From: Mycolicibacter heraklionensis
GTDB taxonomy: Bacteria; Actinomycetota; Actinomycetes; Mycobacteriales; Mycobacteriaceae
Direction of reading: 5' to 3'
Length of the DNA: 64,000 nucleotides
NCBI RefSeq assembly: GCF_019645815.1
Contig: NZ_CP080997.1
Coordinates: 4,902,880 to 4,966,879, forward strand
Shown: piece by piece, positions 8,908 to 16,381 of the stretch
Position numbering within the stretch: the first letter of the stretch is position 1
How the letters are laid out: the number at the start of each line of letters is the position of its first letter
Made by a program: the position numbers and the translations under genes
The notes under the pieces: model-generated
What the model was told of the DNA's origin: nothing
Databases searched by the model: none
The model's input: only the letters and a program-made list of their open reading frames with translations

Positions 8908-10332
8908 ATGGCCGCCGACATTTTCAAGCTCGTCGCCGACGAGTCCGTTGAGTACGTCGACATTCGATTCTGCGACCTGCCGGGGGTTATGCAGCATTTC
9001 ACGATCCCGGCCGCTGCGCTCGATGAAAGCGTATTCGAGGATGGCCTCGCCTTCGACGGCTCGTCGATCCGCGGCTTTCAGTCCATCCACGAGTCGGACA
9101 TGCTGTTGCTGCCCGACCCGGAAACCGCCCGCATCGATCCGTTCCGGGCCGCAAAGACGCTGAACCTGAACTTCTTCGTCCACGACCCGTTCACCCGTGA
9201 GCCGTATTCGCGCGACCCGCGCAACATCGCGCGGAAAGCCGAGAGCTACCTCACCAGCACCGGCATCGCCGACACCGCCTACTTCGGCGCCGAAGCCGAG
9301 TTCTACATCTTCGACTCCGTGAGCTTCGACTCCCAGATCAACGGCTCGTTCCACAAAGTGGATTCGATCGCCGGCTGGTGGAACACGGGCCGCACCACCG
9401 AAGCCGACGGCAGCCCCAACCTCGGCTACAAGGTTCGCCCCAAGGGCGGCTATTTCCCGGTCGCGCCGACCGATCAATACGTCGATCTGCGCGACGCAAT
9501 GGCGACCAACCTCACGAACGCCGGTTTCACCGTCGAACGCGGCCACCACGAGGTCGGCACCGGCGGGCAAACGGAGATCAACTACAAGTTCAACACCCTG
9601 CTGCACGCCGCTGATGACCTGATGCTGTTCAAATACATCATCAAGAACACCGCTTGGGCGCACGGCAAGACCGTCACGTTCATGCCAAAGCCGCTTTTCG
9701 GGGACAACGGTTCAGGAATGCACGTACACCAGTCGGTATGGCAGGACGGTGAGCCACTGTTCTACGACGAGATCGGCTACGCCGGACTCTCCGACACCGC
9801 CCGGCACTACATCGGCGGCATCCTGCACCACGCGCCGTCGCTGCTGGCGTTCACCAACCCCACGATCAACTCCTACAAGCGCCTGGTCCCGGGCTACGAG
9901 GCGCCGATCAACCTGGTCTACAGCCAGCGCAACCGCTCGGCCTGCGTGCGTATCCCGATCACCGGCACCAACCCCAAGGCCAAGCGCCTGGAGTTCCGCT
10001 GCCCGGACTCGTCCGGCAACCCCTATCTGGCGTTCTCGGCCATGTTGATGGCCGGCATCGACGGCATCAAGAACAAGATCGAGCCGGCCGCCCCGATCGA
10101 CAAGGACCTCTACGACCTTCCGGCCGACGAGGCGGCCGCGATCTCGCAGGCCCCGACCACGCTGGCCGAGGTGATGGACAACCTCGAGGCCGACCACGAA
10201 TATCTCACCGAAGGTGGGGTTTTCACCCCGGACGTGATCCAGACCTGGATCAACTACAAGCGGGACAACGAGATCACCCCGGTCAACCTGCGCCCGCACC
10301 CCTACGAGTTCGCGCTGTACTACGACTGCTGA
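8908..10332 (+). CDS. glnA: Glutamine synthetase type I
   Basis: 474 residues starting at the ATG at 8908, preceded by a strong ribosome site GAAGGAGA (8895-8902); the frame is open further upstream but homology begins at MAADIFKLVADE. It makes glutamine from glutamate, ammonia and ATP as a dodecamer. Family signatures are present: DGSSIRGFQSI, the ATP/metal segment KPLFGDNGSGMH, and NRSACVRIP. Tyr402 in KDLYDLP matches the GlnE adenylylation site, so the enzyme should be covalently regulated. It is close to M. tuberculosis GlnA1 over its whole length but differs at many positions. H37Rv has no glnA beside gltBD, so this may be an extra GSI copy rather than the glnA1 orthologue. The last residue is Cys instead of the usual Val. 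Confidence 0.95.
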   Translation: MAADIFKLVADESVEYVDIRFCDLPGVMQHFTIPAAALDESVFEDGLAFDGSSIRGFQSIHESDMLLLPDPETARIDPFRAAKTLNLNFFVHDPFTREPYSRDPRNIARKAESYLTSTGIADTAYFGAEAEFYIFDSVSFDSQINGSFHKVDSIAGWWNTGRTTEADGSPNLGYKVRPKGGYFPVAPTDQYVDLRDAMATNLTNAGFTVERGHHEVGTGGQTEINYKFNTLLHAADDLMLFKYIIKNTAWAHGKTVTFMPKPLFGDNGSGMHVHQSVWQDGEPLFYDEIGYAGLSDTARHYIGGILHHAPSLLAFTNPTINSYKRLVPGYEAPINLVYSQRNRSACVRIPITGTNPKAKRLEFRCPDSSGNPYLAFSAMLMAGIDGIKNKIEPAAPIDKDLYDLPADEAAAISQAPTTLAEVMDNLEADHEYLTEGGVFTPDVIQTWINYKRDNEITPVNLRPHPYEFALYYDC

Positions 10333-10455
10333 CCCGGGCGCAAGCTCGACTCGCGCTTCTCGGGCAGGGCTCACCGGTGATCGGCACCTCCGCGACTAGG
10401 CTGCGGTGTTGTTGGGCCAGCTGGCCGTGCCGCTGCCGTATGCCTCGAGGAGCCG

Positions 10456-11499
10456 ATGAACGCAGACGACGACTTTCTGCGGCAGCGGGTGCCGCCGCAG
10501 CAGCAACAGCCGCGGCCCTGGACGCCGCCTCCACAGCGGCCGCCGGCGGCCGCGCCCTACCCGCCGTCGGCCCCGATGCCGCGGCCTCAGCCGACCCGTG
10601 GCTGGCGGCGCGTGGTGCTGTCCGCGACGCTGGGGCTGGTCAACTTGGGCCCGTCACCGGCCGAGCGGGAGGAAATGGCCTACCAGGCGGCCATCCGGTC
10701 CATGCCCAACGGCAGCTTCAAGGTCGGTGTACTGGGTAAAGGCGGTGTCGGCAAGACGACGGTGGCGGCCAGCGTCGGGTCGGTGTTCGCCGCACTGCGC
10801 CGGGCCGACCATGTGGTGGCCGTCGACGCCGACACCGCGTTCGGCCGGCTCGGCAGCCGCATCGATCCGCACGCCACCAGTTCCTACTGGGATCTGGCCG
10901 CCGATCAGAGCATGCAATCGTTCGCCGACATCAGCAGCCGGGTGGGCGCCAACGCGGCGGGACTCTACGTGCTGGTGGGTGAGCCGGCCGCGGGACGTCG
11001 CCGGATCCTCGACGCGGCGTTGTACCGGGAGGCTGCGCTGCGCCTGGACCGCCACTTCACCATCTCGATCATCGACTGCGGTTCGACGATGGACTCGCCG
11101 GTGACCCAAGAGGCGCTGCGTGACCTGGACGCCCTGATCGTGGTCTCGTCACCGTGGGCAGACGGTGCCGGCGCGGCCGCCAAGACCATGGAGTGGCTCG
11201 CCGACCACGGCCAGGGCGGGCTGCTGCAGCGCACGGTGGTGGTGCTCAACGACTCCGACGGCCACGCCGACCGACGCACTCGCTCGGCACTGGCGACGCA
11301 GTTCCTGCAGCACGGCCAGGCGGTGGTTGAGGTGCCCTTCGACCCGCACCTGCGCCCGGGCGGGGTGATCGACGTGATGACCGAGATGGCGCCGGCGACC
11401 CGCCGCCGATTTCTGCAGATCGCGGCGATCGTCGCGCACTACTTCGGGTCCCGGCCCCGGGGCCGGGACGCGAAGCCGGGCCGTACTCAGAGCACGTAG
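10456..11499 (+). CDS. MinD/ParA-like ATPase with proline-rich N terminus (Rv3860-like)
   Basis: 347 residues with the ribosome site GAGGAG just upstream. Residues 11-48 are rich in Pro and Gln. A deviant Walker A, KGGVGKTT, lies at 95-102, followed by VVAVDADTAFG (switch I) and IIDCGSTMDSP (Walker B). This is the layout of the mycobacterial MinD-like family that includes EspI (Rv3876), Rv3888c and Rv3860. In H37Rv Rv3860 is next to gltB, so this is its likely counterpart displaced by the glnA gene. The role is unknown; the family relatives are linked to ESX secretion. The last 13 bases overlap the convergent htdZ gene. Confidence 0.85.
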   Translation: MNADDDFLRQRVPPQQQQPRPWTPPPQRPPAAAPYPPSAPMPRPQPTRGWRRVVLSATLGLVNLGPSPAEREEMAYQAAIRSMPNGSFKVGVLGKGGVGKTTVAASVGSVFAALRRADHVVAVDADTAFGRLGSRIDPHATSSYWDLAADQSMQSFADISSRVGANAAGLYVLVGEPAAGRRRILDAALYREAALRLDRHFTISIIDCGSTMDSPVTQEALRDLDALIVVSSPWADGAGAAAKTMEWLADHGQGGLLQRTVVVLNDSDGHADRRTRSALATQFLQHGQAVVEVPFDPHLRPGGVIDVMTEMAPATRRRFLQIAAIVAHYFGSRPRGRDAKPGRTQST

Positions 11500-11942
11500 C
11501 GCACGACACTCTCGGCGACGCAGGCCGGCTTGGCGCTGCCATCTATGGAGACCGTGGTCGAGTAGGTCACCTGGTGGGCGCCGCCGCCGACATCGGCCAC
11601 CTCGACCACCGAGGTCTCGGCCCGGATCTTGGAGCCGACCGGTACCGGCGCCGGGAAGCGCACCTTGTTCAGCCCGTAGTTGATCGCCAACTTGACCCCG
11701 TCGAGGCGGCTGATCTGCGCCATCAGCTGCGGCAGCATGGCCAGAGTCATATATCCGTGGGCAATCGTGGTGCCGAAGGGCCCGGTGGCCGCACGCTCGG
11801 GGTCGACGTGAATCCACTGATGGTCGCCCGTCGCGTCGGCGAACAGGTTGACGGCGTCCTGGGTGATGGTCACCCAGTCGCTGTGCCCGATCACCTGGCC
11901 CTGGCATGCGGCAAGTTCATCGATCGATCGAAAAGTACGCAC
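11487..11942 (-). CDS. htdZ: MaoC-like (R)-specific enoyl-CoA hydratase/(3R)-hydroxyacyl-ACP dehydratase
   Basis: 151 residues forming a single hot-dog fold. The hydratase-2 catalytic motif ADATGDHQWIH supplies Asp40 and His45. The segments INYGLNKVRFPAPVPVG and SAKPACVAESVVRYV match M. tuberculosis HtdZ (Rv0130) nearly word for word from memory. It should hydrate enoyl-CoA or dehydrate hydroxyacyl thioesters of short to medium length. In H37Rv the gene is beside fbpC; here a CoA-transferase gene stands between them. That CoA-transferase gene lies 18 bases upstream on the same strand, so the two are probably one operon. Confidence 0.93.
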   Translation of the reverse strand: MRTFRSIDELAACQGQVIGHSDWVTITQDAVNLFADATGDHQWIHVDPERAATGPFGTTIAHGYMTLAMLPQLMAQISRLDGVKLAINYGLNKVRFPAPVPVGSKIRAETSVVEVADVGGGAHQVTYSTTVSIDGSAKPACVAESVVRYVL

Positions 11943-11960
11943 GTGCTCGAAGCTCCTTTG

Positions 11961-13184
11961 CTAATCCGTTGCCACCGCGCCGCTTTGACGCAGTCGGTCG
12001 ATATCTTCGGCGCTCATCCCCAGGCGGTCGGCCAGCACCTGCTCGGTGTCGGCGCCCAGCGCGGGTGCCGCGACCGCAGGCGGATGAGCGCCGTCGATCG
12101 ACGCCGGCAGCCCGGCCGCCAAGTACTCCCCCACCCGGGGCTGATGCAGCGGCGCGAACATCGGATTGTCGCGCAGACGCTCGTCGCCGGCCACCTCGGC
12201 AAAGCTGCGGTAGCGGTCCCACAGCAGCGACGTTTCTGCCAAAGCTCCTTCGATCTGCACTCCCGGCCGCTCGGCGAACCAGCCGCTGAACAGCCCGGTC
12301 AGCAGGTCGCGGTGGCGGTAGCGCTGTCCTTCGTCGCCGAAATCGATACCGCGCGCTTCGGCCAGGGCGGCAAGGACTTTCGTCGAGCCGGTCAGCTCGG
12401 CCAAATCGCGGAAGTGCCGGTCGGTCAGCGTGACGACCATGAACGACACCCCGTCGCCGCTGGTGAAGCTCTGTCCGTATTGCCCGTAGACCGCATTGCC
12501 GATGCGTTCCCGCCGGGCGCCGTTGACCATGGCCTCGGTGAGGAAACCCAGGGCGCTGGCGGTGCCCAGCGCGACGTCCTCCAGCGCCAACCGGATCCGG
12601 CAACCCTCGCCGGTGTGGTCGCGGCGGTGCAGCGCGGCGGATACTGCCAGGGCGGCGTGCAGCCCGCAGGCGATATCCCACGCCGGCAGCACGTGGTTGA
12701 TCGGTGCGGCGTAGTCGCCGGGGCCGGTGACCAGCGGAAAACCGACACCCGCATTGATCGTGTAGTCCACCGCGGTAGATCCGTCGGCACGTCCGAGCAC
12801 CTCAAGATGGATCAGGTCGGGACGCTGCGCCGCTAGCGTGTCGTAGGAAAGCCATTGTCGGCCAGACATATTCGTCAGCAATACACCACTGTCGGCGATC
12901 AGTTGCTGCACCACACGCTGGCCCTCGGGCGCGCGCAGATCGGCGACCACCGAGCGCTTGCCCTTGTTGAGGCCCGTCCAGTAGATCGAGGTGCCGTCGT
13001 CGGTGACCGGCCAGCGCCGGTAGTCCGCCGCACCGCCGATCGGGTCGATACGCACCACGTCGCAGCCCAGCTGCGCCAGCGTCATTCCGGCGAGCGGGAC
13101 GGCGACAAAGCTGGCGATCTCGATGACGCGCACTCCGGCCAACGGGGCCCCAGCGGTCCCCAAGACCCGAGCACTCGCCTGCAT
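11961..13184 (-). CDS. CaiB/BaiF (class III) CoA-transferase family protein
   Basis: 407 residues of the CoA-transferase family III. The N terminus LAGVRVIEIASFVAVPLAG is the usual CoA-binding start, and Asp170 in LPAWDIACGLHAAL aligns with the catalytic aspartate that forms the acyl anhydride. The alpha-methylacyl-CoA racemases of the family have a catalytic His in the 'GHDINY' segment; here the equivalent reads DYTINAG, so a transferase rather than a racemase is expected. It probably moves CoA between organic acids; substrates are unknown. It is upstream of htdZ in the same direction, suggesting a small acyl-CoA operon. Divergent from fbpC, with 200 bases between them. Confidence 0.85.
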   Translation of the reverse strand: MQASARVLGTAGAPLAGVRVIEIASFVAVPLAGMTLAQLGCDVVRIDPIGGAADYRRWPVTDDGTSIYWTGLNKGKRSVVADLRAPEGQRVVQQLIADSGVLLTNMSGRQWLSYDTLAAQRPDLIHLEVLGRADGSTAVDYTINAGVGFPLVTGPGDYAAPINHVLPAWDIACGLHAALAVSAALHRRDHTGEGCRIRLALEDVALGTASALGFLTEAMVNGARRERIGNAVYGQYGQSFTSGDGVSFMVVTLTDRHFRDLAELTGSTKVLAALAEARGIDFGDEGQRYRHRDLLTGLFSGWFAERPGVQIEGALAETSLLWDRYRSFAEVAGDERLRDNPMFAPLHQPRVGEYLAAGLPASIDGAHPPAVAAPALGADTEQVLADRLGMSAEDIDRLRQSGAVATD

Positions 13185-13384
13185 GACCTGCCCTTCGTCG
13201 ATGATTACGTCGACTATATGCCCACCCCAAACGCCCGCCCGGCCGGTGGCGAGTCCGCGCCGAATCTCAATCGTTGCCGAACCGCGATATGAAAACCCGT
13301 GGCGGCGAACAGGTCACGGCGGCGCACCGTGTTTGACTCCGTTCAGAAGGGCAAGACCGCACGACATTCGGATGGGAAAGAGCT

Positions 13385-14377
13385 ATGAAGAGCGTTGAGA
13401 AGTTGCGTAACGCGGCCCGTCGGCTACCGCGCCGGCTGATGGTCGCGGCGGTGGGGGCCGCGCTGCTGAGCGGCCTGGTAGGGGTTGTCGGTGGTTCGGG
13501 CAACGCGTCGGCGTTCTCCCGCCCGGGCCTGCCGGTGGAGTACCTGCAGGTGCCCTCGGCTGCGATGGGCCGTGAGATCAAGGTGCAGTTCCAGCCCGGC
13601 GGCACCCACGCCGTCTACCTGCTGGACGGCCTACGCGCCCAGGACGACTTCAACGGCTGGGACATCAACACCCCGGCGTTCGAGGAGTACTACCAGTCCG
13701 GGTTGTCGGTGATCATGCCGGTGGGCGGGCAGTCCAGCTTCTACTCCGACTGGTACCAGCCGGCGTGCGGCAAGTCCGGCTGCCAGACCTACAAGTGGGA
13801 GACCTTCCTGACCCGGGAGCTGCCGTCCTGGCTGCAGGCCAACAAGAGCGTGTCACCGTTCGGCAACGCCGTCGTCGGCCTCTCGATGGCGGGTAGCTCG
13901 TCGCTGACACTGGCGGCCTACTACCCGCAGCAGTTCCCCTACGCGGCAGCGCTTTCCGGTTTCCTGAACCCGTCCGAGGGCTGGTGGCCGACGCTGATCG
14001 GGATGGCCATGAGTGACGCCGGCGGCTACAACGCCTCCAACATGTGGGGTCCGTCGTCCGACCCGGCGTGGAAGCGCAACGACCCGATGGTGCAGATCCC
14101 GCGGCTGGTGGCCAACCGCACCCGGATCTGGATCTACTGCGGCAACGGCACGCCCAGCGAGCTCGGCGGCGACAACCTGCCCGCCAAGTTCCTGGAGGGC
14201 ATGACACTGAGCACCAACAAGACGTTCCAGCAGAACTACACGGCGGCCGGCGGCAACAACGGGGTCTTCAACTTCCCGTCCGACGGCACCCATGACTGGC
14301 CGTACTGGAACCAGCAGCTGGTCGCGATGAAGTCGGACATCCAGCGCGCGCTGGGCGTGGGCATCGACCCGACCTGA
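13385..14377 (+). CDS. fbpC: Antigen 85 mycolyltransferase, Ag85C-like
   Basis: 330 residues with a signal peptide ending before Phe44 (FSRPGLPVEYL, the invariant mature start). It transfers mycolic acid between trehalose monomycolates and to arabinogalactan in the cell envelope. The triad is intact: Ser167 in GLSMAGS, Glu271 and His303, which become 124, 228 and 260 in the mature protein, the numbers known for Ag85C. Cys252 corresponds to the reactive Cys209. SGFLNPSEGWWPTLIG and GDNLPAKFLEG are Ag85C-specific segments. Unlike M. tuberculosis Ag85C it has CGKSGC after DWYQPA, the Cys pair typical of Ag85A and Ag85B. It lacks the Ala/Pro tail of Ag85C. Confidence 0.95.
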   Translation: MKSVEKLRNAARRLPRRLMVAAVGAALLSGLVGVVGGSGNASAFSRPGLPVEYLQVPSAAMGREIKVQFQPGGTHAVYLLDGLRAQDDFNGWDINTPAFEEYYQSGLSVIMPVGGQSSFYSDWYQPACGKSGCQTYKWETFLTRELPSWLQANKSVSPFGNAVVGLSMAGSSSLTLAAYYPQQFPYAAALSGFLNPSEGWWPTLIGMAMSDAGGYNASNMWGPSSDPAWKRNDPMVQIPRLVANRTRIWIYCGNGTPSELGGDNLPAKFLEGMTLSTNKTFQQNYTAAGGNNGVFNFPSDGTHDWPYWNQQLVAMKSDIQRALGVGIDPT

Positions 14378-14386
14378 TCGACCCCC

Positions 14387-14430
14387 AACACGTCGGCGGC
14401 AGTGCAATCGGGCACTGCCGCCGACGTGTT
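14387..14430. terminator. Perfect 19-bp stem-loop terminator between fbpC and the YoaK-like gene
   Basis: Arms 14387-14405 and 14412-14430 are perfect reverse complements around a six-base loop (AATCGG). The arms begin with AACACG and end with CGTGTT, so a short T run follows in each direction. It lies between convergent genes and should end both transcripts. Confidence 0.85.
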
Positions 14431-14468
14431 TGCCGGGAGACCGGCGACCGGCTAGAGCGGGCGAGCGG

Positions 14469-15146
14469 TCAGCGCCACAGCCCGCGGCGGTCGACGTAGC
14501 GGTGGCTGTACCAGGTGGCCAGCAGGCAGATGACCGTGGCGGTAGCCAGCATCCAGGTACCGCCGACGAACAGGCTGATCACGCCACCGATAGCCGCCCC
14601 GGAGATGTACCCGGTCAGCAGCATGAAATTGAAGAACCAGTCGTGAATGGATCCGCCGCTGATGTGGCGCTCGATGCCCTGCCCCAGCTTGACGACCGTT
14701 CCGGTCACGTAACTCAGGGGGATCGACACTTCGCCGTCGCGGACGAAGGTGGTGTTCAGCGCGCCCACCCCGAACGCGACGAGCAGGATCGGCAGCAGGG
14801 GCACCGGCAGCGCCGGCCCGCCCTCGACCCAGTCGGTCAGGGTCGCGGCCAGCAGCGACACGGCGGTCAGGCGCAACGCGCCGTGCGGCCGGCTGCGCCA
14901 AACGTGACGGTGGCACAGCGAGGCGATCACCACACCGGAGATGAAGGACACCAGCAGGGCCGCGGCGGAGATCGACATCCACTGACTGTCGGTGAACAAC
15001 CCCAGCGCCGCACGCCCGGCATTGCCGGTCATGAAGGTGACGAAGTAGCCCTCGGAATGGGTGTACGCCGTGGCGGCCAAGACCCCGGCCAGCCCAGCAA
15101 GCACCCATGACAGCCTGGCTTCGCTGCCATAGCGTTGATCTAGCAC
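14469..15146 (-). CDS. YoaK-family (DUF1275) membrane protein
   Basis: 225 residues with about six hydrophobic segments. The pattern 'EGYFVTFMTGN' near the N terminus, 'FGVGALNTTF' in the middle and 'LSYVTGTVVKLGQGI' are characteristic of the DUF1275/YoaK family. Its function is not established; members are thought to be membrane carriers or permease-like proteins. The GTG start lies 14 bases after the pepA stop on the same strand, so it is probably cotranscribed with that secreted protease. In H37Rv the space between pepA and fbpC holds treS and a maltokinase gene, which are absent here. Confidence 0.82.
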   Translation of the reverse strand: MLDQRYGSEARLSWVLAGLAGVLAATAYTHSEGYFVTFMTGNAGRAALGLFTDSQWMSISAAALLVSFISGVVIASLCHRHVWRSRPHGALRLTAVSLLAATLTDWVEGGPALPVPLLPILLVAFGVGALNTTFVRDGEVSIPLSYVTGTVVKLGQGIERHISGGSIHDWFFNFMLLTGYISGAAIGGVISLFVGGTWMLATATVICLLATWYSHRYVDRRGLWR

Positions 15147-15160
15147 GCGCGCCTAACGCG

Positions 15161-16207
15161 TCAGCCGACCGGACCCGGAACCAAGGTCACGGTGGCGCTG
15201 TGGTCGCCGCCGCCCGGGTTGCGCCACGTCAGCGTGACGGTGTCACCCGGGTGTTGCTGGTCGAGCACGTCGGTCAGGTCGGTGGCCGAGTTGACCGGCC
15301 GGCCGTTGACCGAGGTGATGATGTCGTCCCGGGAGATACCGCTGCCCGCGGCCGGGGTGCCGTCGAGCACCTGGGCGACCCGCGCGCCGCCGTTGCTGTC
15401 GACCACGCCGACACCCATGAACGCCGTCTCGCCGATGTGCACCGTGTTCGACGAGACGCCGGCCCGGATCTGGCCGGCGATGGCCATCGCCTGGTCGATC
15501 GGGATGGCATAGCCTTCGCCGCCGGGCTGGGCGAACTTGTAGTTGTCCGAGGCCGCGGTGTTCATCCCGATCACCTGTCCGGCGGCGTTCACCATGGGAC
15601 CGCCCGAGTCACCGGGGCGGATCGCGGTGTCGGCCTTGATCATGTTGGTCAGGGTCTCGGTGCTGCCGGTCAGCTCGTCGGCCGCTGAGACGGTCTGGTT
15701 CAGCCCGATGACGCGCCCGGGCACCGCACTCGGCGTGCCACCGTGACCGCCGGCGTTGCCCATGGCGACCACCGGGTCACCGATGGCGACCCGCGAGGAG
15801 TTGCCGATATTCGCGGCGGGCAACCCATCGGCGCCGCGCAACTGCAGCACCGCGACGTCGTGGCTGCGGTCGAAGCCGAGCACGTCGACGTCGTAGCTCT
15901 GGCCGTTGGCGACCGAGACCGCCGTCAGGCTGGTGGCGCCGGCGATGACGTGGTTGTTGGTCAGCACCACCCCGCTCGGGTCCAACACGATGCCGGTTCC
16001 GGCGCCGACCGCGCTCTGGTAGCCCATCTGGGCGTCGATGTTGACCACTGCCGGACCGACCTGGGCAACCATCGCCCCCGGGTCGAGCGGCGGAGCGGGC
16101 AGAGTGGGCGACGCCTGGACCGGCACCGCTACCAGCCCCGCGGTGGCGATCGCCGCGGTCGTCACGCTGAGCAGCCGCCACCGGACGGGGCGATGCGCTC
16201 TGCTCAT
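15161..16207 (-). CDS. pepA: Secreted trypsin-like serine protease with PDZ domain (PepA/Mtb32A-like)
   Basis: 348 residues starting behind a strong GCAGGAGG site. A signal peptide of about 32 residues (ending PVQASP) is followed by an HtrA-type chymotrypsin fold with His86 (TNNHVIAG), Asp117 (SHDVAVLQL) and Ser201 (RPGDSGGP). A PDZ domain follows from about residue 255, carrying VAQVLDGTPAAGSGI. Whole stretches such as LDPGAMVAQVGP and TNNHVIAGAT match M. tuberculosis PepA (Rv0125) as I recall it. It should act in the periplasm or outside the cell as a protease or chaperone of the HtrA group, but without the membrane anchor of HtrA1. Confidence 0.93.
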   Translation of the reverse strand: MSRAHRPVRWRLLSVTTAAIATAGLVAVPVQASPTLPAPPLDPGAMVAQVGPAVVNIDAQMGYQSAVGAGTGIVLDPSGVVLTNNHVIAGATSLTAVSVANGQSYDVDVLGFDRSHDVAVLQLRGADGLPAANIGNSSRVAIGDPVVAMGNAGGHGGTPSAVPGRVIGLNQTVSAADELTGSTETLTNMIKADTAIRPGDSGGPMVNAAGQVIGMNTAASDNYKFAQPGGEGYAIPIDQAMAIAGQIRAGVSSNTVHIGETAFMGVGVVDSNGGARVAQVLDGTPAAGSGISRDDIITSVNGRPVNSATDLTDVLDQQHPGDTVTLTWRNPGGGDHSATVTLVPGPVG

Positions 16208-16381
16208 ACGTCATACCTCCTGCAGTCGGGCCACACTGACTCGCGAAACAAGAATGCCCAGCTTACCGGAACCGCCGATCCGGCCGGCAAACGCTATAGA
16301 CCGGCCGGGCAGATGTCGCCGCGGCGCAACTCTTGTGCTCAGCGCCTGTTGAGGGAAGGCTGATCTGCGGAGGAGGCTGCC

